From positions 62,001 to 126,000 of the forward strand of contig NZ_JAIWNB010000025.1 of assembly GCF_020215705.1 (NCBI RefSeq): 64,000 nt of DNA. Direction: 5' to 3'. Positions 57,940 to 64,000 of the stretch are shown piece by piece. Numbering within the stretch: position 1 is the stretch's first letter; each line of letters opens with the position of its first letter. A program made the position numbers and the translations under genes. Origin of the DNA: Nonomuraea aurantiaca (GTDB lineage: Bacteria; Actinomycetota; Actinomycetes; Streptosporangiales; Streptosporangiaceae). Under the pieces are notes generated by a model. It was not told where the DNA came from. It searched no databases and worked only from the letters and a program-made list of their open reading frames with translations.

Positions 57940-60900
57940 ATGTTCGAACAATCGATTCGTGACCACGACATCGCCATCATCGCCATGTCCGGTCGCTTTC
58001 CCGGCGCGGCAAACGTGGCGCAATTCTGGGAGAACATCAAGAATGGCGTGGAGTCATTCGCACATTTCACTGACGAAGACCTACGCGCGTCGAACGTGGA
58101 CCCGCGGCTGATCGCCGACCCCGATTATGTGAAGGTGCGGCCCGTTCTCGACGACATCAGGGGATTCGACGCCGGGTTCTTCGGCTTCAGCCCCAGGGAG
58201 GCGGAGATAGCCGACCCCCAGCAACGTGTCTTCCTCGAAGTCGTGTGGGAGGCGCTGGAGCAGGCGGGGTACGGCAGGGCCGACAACCGCGACCGCGTGG
58301 GCCTGTGGGCCGGCATGAACATCAGCATGTACATGATCGACCGGTTCGCCGACCCCGAGGTGCTGGGGAGGATAGATCCCTACGAGCTGATCACCGGTAA
58401 CGACAAGGACGCCCTCGCGACCATGGCCGCTTACCGCCTCAACCTCACCGGGCCGGCGGTGTCGGTGCAGACGTTCTGCTCGACCTCGGCGGCGGCCATC
58501 CACCTCGCCTGCCAGAGCCTGCGCCAGGACGAGTGCGAGCTGGCCGTGGCCGGTGGCGTCTGTGTGCGCGTACCCGACCGCGTCGGCCATCTCTATGTCC
58601 AGGGCGGGATGGCCTCACCAGACGGGCACGTCAGAACTTTCGACGAGCGGGCCCGGGGCGGCATCTTCGGTGACGGCGCCGCGGTGATCGTGCTCAAACC
58701 GCTGCGCCGCGCCCTCGCCGACCGTGACACCGTGCTCGCGGTGATCCGCGGCTCGGCCATGAACAATGACGGCGCCGCGAAGTTCAGCTACGCGGCCCCG
58801 AGCGTGGTCGGGCAGGCGGCCGCCGTGTCGGCCGCGCTCGCCGACGCCGAGGTCTCGCCGCGTGACATCTCCTACGTGGAGGCGCACGGCACGGCTACGG
58901 AGCTGGGCGACCCGATCGAGGTCGCCGCGCTGACCCGGGCGTTCCGGGAGACCGAGCAGGAGCGGTCCGGCCAGGCTCTGCTGGACCGCCAGTACTGCGC
59001 GATCGGCTCGGTCAAGACCAACATCGGGCACCTGGACAGGGCGGCGTCCGTCGCTGGTCTGATCAAGGTGGTGGAGGCGTTCAGACACGAGCTGATCCCG
59101 CAGTCGCTGAACTATGAGACGCCGAACCCGGAGATCGACTTCGTGCGCAGTCCCTTCTACGTGGCGGGCAAGGCGGTCCCGTGGCCGCGGCAATTCGGCC
59201 GGCAGCGGCTGGCGGGGCTGAACGGGCTGGGGATGGGCGGCACCAACGTGCACGTCGTCCTGCAGGAGGCACCGGAACCGCGAGAACGGCCGTCCGCGCA
59301 ACGCTCCTGGAATGTCCTGCCCCTGTCGGCGAGGTCGGAGCGGGCGGCCGAGGAGTATCGCGCGCTGCTGGCCGATCATCTGACCCGCACCACCGACCAG
59401 GACCTGGCCGACATCGCCTTCACCCTGCAGGAAGGACGGGCCCTGTTCGGCCACCGCCGGGTGTGCGTCGCCAACGACGCGGCCGGTGCGGCGGCGGCGT
59501 TCGCCGGGAGCGCGGCCGGCGAGGCCACGCTCCTGGCCCGCCACGATCCGTCGCGAGGTCGCCGGGTCGCCTTCATGTTCGCCGGCGTCGGCGAGCACTA
59601 TGCGGGCATGGTGGCTGGGTTGTACCGGACCGAGCCGGTGTTCCGCTGGCACCTGCGCCACGTGCTCGACCTGCTCGCCCAGCATTCCACCGTCGACGTG
59701 CTCGAAGGGCTCACCGGCGATCGCGCCGACGCGGGTCTCGATCTCGCCGCGATGCTCGGCCGCGCCGAAACGGGCGCGCCGTCTTCGCTGAGCGACACGC
59801 GAGCCGCCCAGCCCGCGATGTTCGCCGCCGAGTACGCCCTGGCCAGAACGCTGATGGACTGGGGGATCCAGCCGACCGCCGTGCTGGGATACAGCGTGGG
59901 CGAGTACGTCGCCGCCTGCCTGGCCGGTGTGCTGTCGCTCCCGGACGCCGTCAAGCTGGTCGCCCGCCGGGCCGAGCTCATCGCCGGCCTGCCCGGCGGC
60001 GGGATGCTGGCCGTCGGCCTCACCTGGGAGAAGTTGTCGGCGCGAGTGCCGGACCTGGACGAGCGGGGCATCGACCTGTCCGCGGTCAACCCGGGACAGG
60101 TCGTGGTCGCCGGACCCGTTACGGCGGTCAAGGCTCTGGCGGTGGAGCTCAGGGCCGCCCAGATCGGCTGCCGTGAGCTGGACACCACGCACGCCTTCCA
60201 CTCTCGGATGCTCACCCCGGTGATGGACGAGCTGACCGCATGGGTCACCGAGAACATCACGCTCAACGCGCCGACCATGGACTACGTGTCCAACGTGACC
60301 GGTGGCATGGCGGACGAGGACCTCGTCACCGACCCCGGCTACTGGGCCCAGCACATGTGTCGGCCCGTCCTGTTCGCCGATGGGCTCGCGCAGCTGCTGC
60401 GGCGCCAGGACATTACCGTGCTGGAGATCGGTCCCGGACGGTCACTGGGCGCGATGGCCCGCGCCCACGCCGACTGCGATCGCTCGCGGTGGCCGCTGAT
60501 CATCTCCACGCTTCCCTCCGCGCACGAGGACAAGAGCGACGACAGGACCGTGGCGGAGGCTCTGGGCGAGCTGTGGCTGAACGGCGTGACCATCGACTGG
60601 TACGCCTACCACCACGCCGACCAGGAGCGGGCGCCCGGACGGGTGCCCTTGCCCACCTACCCGTTCCAGCGCGAGAAGTACTGGTTCAACGCGGGACACG
60701 GCCCGCGCGCGCAGAACGAGCACGCGGACGAGCTCAGCGCCGAGGAACTGATCAGCGAGTACGAGACCCTGCCCCTGCTGCCCGAGTCCCAATGGATGAA
60801 CCTGCCCGTGTGGCGCCAGCGGACGCCCCCGCTCCCGCTGGCGGACGCCGACGAGACCTGGCTGGTGTTCACCGACGACGGCGATGCCCAGCTGATCGCC

Positions 60901-62682
60901 GACCGCCTGTCCGGGAACGTGACCCTGGTCCGGCCGGGGCCCGCGTTCGCCGAGGGGCCCGACGGGTATCGCATCAGGCCGGGAGACTCCGACGACACCC
61001 TGGAGCTGTTCGCCGCCCTGCGCAAACAGGACCGGCTGCCCACCCGGGTGCTGCACCTGTGGACGCTCGGCGCCGACGGTGTGCGGGACACCCTGCTGCG
61101 CGGCACCCACACGCTGATCGCGCTGGCCAGGGCGGCGCTGGACGCCGGCGCCGGGGGGTGGAAGCTCGACGTCGTCACCTCGGGCGTCTATCCCGTCACC
61201 GGCGTCGAGCGGCTTCGCCCCGAGCGGGCGACCCTGTTCGGGCCGTGCACGATCATCCCGGTGGAGTGCCCCGGCGTCACGCTGCGGATGATCGACCTCG
61301 TCGAGGGTGAGCCGCCGCCGATGCTCCCGCTGATGACGGAGCTGCGCTCGGAGCCCGGCAACCAGACCATCGCCCTGCGCCACGGCCGCCGCTGGGTCCC
61401 CGACTACGAGATCGTCGAGATCCCCGAACACCACCAGGAGCGGGAGCCGGTCAGCACGATCAGGCAGGGCGGCGTCTACCTTGTCACCGGTGGCCTCGGC
61501 GGTATCGGCCTGGCCCTGGCCGAACGGCTGATCAAGGACTACCAGGCCCGGCTTGTGCTGCTGGGTCGTACCAGGGTGCCGTCAAGGGAGCAGTGGCCCG
61601 CGATCCTGGCCGACCCCCAGGCCACCGAAGAGGTACGGCGGCGCATCCAGGGCCTCACCGATCTCGCGGCGCTGGGCGGGGAGTTCACCGTGGTCGCCGG
61701 AGACGTCGCGATCCAGGAGGATGTGGACCGTGCGGTCACCGCTGCCAGGCGGGAGTACGGGGAGCTCAACGGCGTGCTGCACGCGGCGGGGGTGCCGGGC
61801 GTCGGCATGATGCAGTTCAAGACCGCGCAGGACATCGACCGCGTGCTGGCCCCCAAGGTGGCGGGGACGCTGGCGCTGACCAAGGCCCTGGCGGACATCC
61901 CCGTCGACTTCCTGGCGCTGTTCTCCTCGGTGGCCTCCGTCACCGGCGCGCTCGGCCAGGCGGACTATTCCGCGGCCAACGCCTTCCTCGACGCCTTCGC
62001 TCAGAGCGAGCCGCTGGCCAGGACCCGGGTGGTGTCGATCGGCTGGGGCGAGTGGCAGTGGAACGGCTGGGAGGCGGGTCTCGACGGTTACGAACCGGTG
62101 CTGCGTGAGTTCTACCGGCAGCACAGGGAGCGCTTCGGCATCGACTTCGATCAGGGCTGGCGCTGCCTGCTGCGGGCACTCGAACGGCCGGACCCGTACG
62201 TGGTGGTGTCGACCCAGGACTTCTCCGCGCAGGTTGCGGGCAGTCGTAACTACACGATCGAGGACGTCCAGACCGCGGCGACGCGGGGCAGGGGTGAGGC
62301 CCGGCACGCCCGGCCCGACCTGTCCACCCCGTACCTGGCGCCGCAGACCAAGACGGAGATCGTCATCGCCGAGATCTGGGGAGAAGCGCTCGGCGTGGAC
62401 CAGGTCGGCGTCCACGACAGCTTCTTCGACCTGGGCGGGAACTCGCTCATCGGGGTCGGGATCATCGCGGCGATCCGGCGGGTGCTCGAACTCGACCGCC
62501 TGCCCGCCCACGTGATCTATCAGTCCCCGACGGTCGGCACACTGGCGGCCGCCGTCGCGGCGAGCGCCGCGCCGGACCCTGACGGCACCGGTGGCCGGGT
62601 CGCCGACGACCACGCCGCGCAGCGGCAGCAGCGGCTGGCCAGACGACGCGCCAGCGTACGGAAGGGAACAGACGGTGAGTGA
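57940..62682 (+). CDS. Type I polyketide synthase, one module KS-AT-KR-ACP
   Basis: About 1580 residues, start ATG 57940 behind AGGGAG (GTG 57919 is an alternative). Domains: KS (about 10-435; active Cys180 in VQTFCSTSAAAIHL, His in EAHGTATELG and NIGHLDRA), AT (about 545-860; Ser652 in VLGYSVGEYVAACL, specificity motif HAFH, pointing to malonyl-CoA), KR (about 1175-1375; GGLGGIG nucleotide site, Tyr1343 in ADYSAANAF), ACP (about 1465-1540; Ser1502 in DLGGNSLIGVG). No DH, ER or TE. The B-type LDD motif of the KR is not visible (AAGVPGVGM). The next PKS starts in an 8-bp overlap (stop 62680-62682). It adds one ketide with a beta-hydroxyl group. Confidence 0.95.
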   Translation: MFEQSIRDHDIAIIAMSGRFPGAANVAQFWENIKNGVESFAHFTDEDLRASNVDPRLIADPDYVKVRPVLDDIRGFDAGFFGFSPREAEIADPQQRVFLEVVWEALEQAGYGRADNRDRVGLWAGMNISMYMIDRFADPEVLGRIDPYELITGNDKDALATMAAYRLNLTGPAVSVQTFCSTSAAAIHLACQSLRQDECELAVAGGVCVRVPDRVGHLYVQGGMASPDGHVRTFDERARGGIFGDGAAVIVLKPLRRALADRDTVLAVIRGSAMNNDGAAKFSYAAPSVVGQAAAVSAALADAEVSPRDISYVEAHGTATELGDPIEVAALTRAFRETEQERSGQALLDRQYCAIGSVKTNIGHLDRAASVAGLIKVVEAFRHELIPQSLNYETPNPEIDFVRSPFYVAGKAVPWPRQFGRQRLAGLNGLGMGGTNVHVVLQEAPEPRERPSAQRSWNVLPLSARSERAAEEYRALLADHLTRTTDQDLADIAFTLQEGRALFGHRRVCVANDAAGAAAAFAGSAAGEATLLARHDPSRGRRVAFMFAGVGEHYAGMVAGLYRTEPVFRWHLRHVLDLLAQHSTVDVLEGLTGDRADAGLDLAAMLGRAETGAPSSLSDTRAAQPAMFAAEYALARTLMDWGIQPTAVLGYSVGEYVAACLAGVLSLPDAVKLVARRAELIAGLPGGGMLAVGLTWEKLSARVPDLDERGIDLSAVNPGQVVVAGPVTAVKALAVELRAAQIGCRELDTTHAFHSRMLTPVMDELTAWVTENITLNAPTMDYVSNVTGGMADEDLVTDPGYWAQHMCRPVLFADGLAQLLRRQDITVLEIGPGRSLGAMARAHADCDRSRWPLIISTLPSAHEDKSDDRTVAEALGELWLNGVTIDWYAYHHADQERAPGRVPLPTYPFQREKYWFNAGHGPRAQNEHADELSAEELISEYETLPLLPESQWMNLPVWRQRTPPLPLADADETWLVFTDDGDAQLIADRLSGNVTLVRPGPAFAEGPDGYRIRPGDSDDTLELFAALRKQDRLPTRVLHLWTLGADGVRDTLLRGTHTLIALARAALDAGAGGWKLDVVTSGVYPVTGVERLRPERATLFGPCTIIPVECPGVTLRMIDLVEGEPPPMLPLMTELRSEPGNQTIALRHGRRWVPDYEIVEIPEHHQEREPVSTIRQGGVYLVTGGLGGIGLALAERLIKDYQARLVLLGRTRVPSREQWPAILADPQATEEVRRRIQGLTDLAALGGEFTVVAGDVAIQEDVDRAVTAARREYGELNGVLHAAGVPGVGMMQFKTAQDIDRVLAPKVAGTLALTKALADIPVDFLALFSSVASVTGALGQADYSAANAFLDAFAQSEPLARTRVVSIGWGEWQWNGWEAGLDGYEPVLREFYRQHRERFGIDFDQGWRCLLRALERPDPYVVVSTQDFSAQVAGSRNYTIEDVQTAATRGRGEARHARPDLSTPYLAPQTKTEIVIAEIWGEALGVDQVGVHDSFFDLGGNSLIGVGIIAAIRRVLELDRLPAHVIYQSPTVGTLAAAVAASAAPDPDGTGGRVADDHAAQRQQRLARRRASVRKGTDGE

Positions 62683-64000
62683 GGTCGACTACGACGCGGC
62701 GGTCGCCGTGATAGGCATGTCGGGCCGTTTCCCCGGGGCCGGGACCGTGGACGAGCTGTGGGCCAATCTCGCGGCCGGCCGGCCGGGACTCCGCGAGCTG
62801 AGTGAGGAGGAGCTTCTCAAGGCCGGCGTCGGTCCGGCCCAGCTCGCCGACCCGTCCTACGTCCGGGTCGCCGGCGGCCTCGACGATGTCGAGCTGTTCG
62901 ACGCGGGTGTCTTCGGCTTCTCCAGGATCGAGGCCGAGGCGATGGATCCGCAGCATCGGCTGTTCCTGGAGGTCTCGTGGGAGGCGCTGGAACGCGCGGG
63001 CTACTCGCCGATGGCCGTCCCCGGTCGCGGCGGCGTCTTCGCGGGCAGCGGGTATTCCCTCTACGCGCTGCAGGCGGCCGGCCGGTTGATGGCGGAGCCG
63101 GGCGGAACGCTGCTGATGGCGATCGGCACCGAACGGGACTCCCTGTCGTCGCTGCTCTCCTACAAGCTCGACCTGCGTGGTCCCAGCGTGACCGTGCAGA
63201 CCTTCTGCTCGACGTCGCTGGTCTCGGTCCACCTGGCCGTGCAGAGCCTGCTGAACTACGAGTGCGAGTTCGCGCTGGCGGGAGGCAGCTTCATCCCTCT
63301 GGGGCAGGGCGTCGGCTACACCTACCAGGAGGGGGACATCCTCGCCCCCGACGGCGTGGTGCGCGCGTTCGACGCCGACGCCCGCGGCAGCGTCGTGGGC
63401 AGCGGGGTGGCCGTGGTCGTGCTGAAACGCTTCTCCGACGCGCTGGCCGACAACGACCACATCGAAGCGGTGATCCTCGGCTCGGCCGTCAACAACGACG
63501 GCCGGGCCTGCGCCGGATACACCGCGCCCGGCGTGGACGGTCAGGCGGAGGTGATGCGGCAGGCTGTCTCGTTCGCCGGGGTTCGTCCGGAGACGATCAG
63601 CTATATCGAGTGTCACGGAACAGGCACGATGCTCGGAGACTCCATCGAGCTCGCGGCCATGGCCAGGGCGTTCCCTGCCGCGCGGGAGCGGCCGATCGTG
63701 CTCGGCTCGGTCAAACCCAGCATCGGCCACCTGGACCGCGCCTCGGGCACCAGCAGCCTCATCCGGGCCATGATGGCGATGAACCGGGCGATACTCCCGG
63801 CCACCCCCAACTACACCAGCCCCAACCCGGCCCTGGCCAGCGTCCGCGACCGGTTCACGGTGCTCACCGAAGACCAGCCGTGGCCCGCGTCGGCCCATCC
63901 TCGCCGTGCCGGTGTCAGCTCCTTCGGGCTCGGCGGCACCAACGCGCATGTGGTGATCGAGGAGCCGCCCGCGCGCCCGGAGTCGCCGCGGCGCTCCGGT
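62675..64000 (+). CDS. Type I polyketide synthase, N-terminal KS of the next module (partial)
   Basis: GTG 62675 (GTGAGTGAG) overlaps the previous PKS stop by 8 bp and opens a frame that stays open to the window end (442 codons). It is a ketosynthase: VAVIGMSGRFPGAGTVDELW, then DAGVFGFSRIEAEAMDPQHR, the active Cys178 in TVQTFCSTSLVSVHLAV, His in YIECHGTGTMLGDS, and SIGHLDRASGTSSL, followed by GVSSFGLGGTNAHVV. There is no docking helix of note at the start. Further domains (AT and tailoring) lie beyond the window. It is translationally coupled to the upstream module. Confidence 0.95.
   Translation, partial: MSEVDYDAAVAVIGMSGRFPGAGTVDELWANLAAGRPGLRELSEEELLKAGVGPAQLADPSYVRVAGGLDDVELFDAGVFGFSRIEAEAMDPQHRLFLEVSWEALERAGYSPMAVPGRGGVFAGSGYSLYALQAAGRLMAEPGGTLLMAIGTERDSLSSLLSYKLDLRGPSVTVQTFCSTSLVSVHLAVQSLLNYECEFALAGGSFIPLGQGVGYTYQEGDILAPDGVVRAFDADARGSVVGSGVAVVVLKRFSDALADNDHIEAVILGSAVNNDGRACAGYTAPGVDGQAEVMRQAVSFAGVRPETISYIECHGTGTMLGDSIELAAMARAFPAARERPIVLGSVKPSIGHLDRASGTSSLIRAMMAMNRAILPATPNYTSPNPALASVRDRFTVLTEDQPWPASAHPRRAGVSSFGLGGTNAHVVIEEPPARPESPRRSG

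Noticed and set aside
62462..63949. Minus-strand frame opposite the two PKS genes
   Set aside because: It has no conserved domain. The plus strand codes for ACP and KS segments with all catalytic motifs in frame.

Overview
The window is high-GC DNA with GTG and TTG starts, many 1-8 bp gene overlaps, SigE-family sigma, SARP and F420-type proteins. It reads as a chromosomal segment of a filamentous actinomycete. A member of the Streptosporangiales (Nonomuraea-like) is my guess from the gene mix; the sequence alone does not prove the genus.

Layout. 0.1-3.3 kb: a small secreted protein, a SigE-family sigma factor with a membrane partner, and a PPOX flavin/F420 protein. 3.5-8.5 kb: a Tn3 transposase scrap, then a divergent unit of LysR regulator versus class-V aminotransferase, APC permease and a leucine-dehydrogenase-like protein whose catalytic lysine is replaced by alanine. 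8.5-17 kb: a scrambled accessory zone with NB-ARC, IS630, WD40, haloacid dehalogenase and P450 remnants, intact small operons between them, and a RloA-RloB-type defence pair whose RloB half is fused in frame to the tail of an ISKra4 transposase.

17-30 kb is the best-defined functional island. It holds a selenocysteine-containing formate dehydrogenase (in-frame UGA followed by a bSECIS hairpin), its iron-sulfur subunit and an NrfD-type membrane subunit. A MerR regulator facing a divergent SDR gene follows, and then the whole selenocysteine machinery: selD, tRNA-Sec (selC), selA and selB. An aquaporin and a glutathione-independent formaldehyde dehydrogenase come next. Together they suggest formaldehyde to formate to CO2 oxidation with local supply of selenocysteine. 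selA and selB are joined by a 30-codon micro-ORF made partly of a 15-bp tandem repeat.

30-49 kb is catabolic and secretory: a beta-lactamase-fold hydrolase, ThuA plus Gfo/Idh/MocA, a secreted phospholipase A2, an isochorismatase-like hydrolase behind a triplicated SD-GTG leader, a glycosyltransferase, a P450, a family-8 polysaccharide lyase, a TetR gene with a palindromic leaderless promoter, an acyl-CoA synthetase divergent from a carotenoid-cleavage oxygenase and an LLM oxidoreductase, an expansin-like protein, an SDR and a GxGYxYP protein.

49-64 kb is the left part of a type I polyketide cluster that continues past the window. It contains a SARP/NB-ARC/TPR activator, a LuxR-type regulator, an LLM monooxygenase, an FkbH-I-J(ACP)-K set for an oxygenated malonyl-ACP extender unit (no O-methyltransferase seen), a KS-AT-KR-ACP module and the KS start of the next module.
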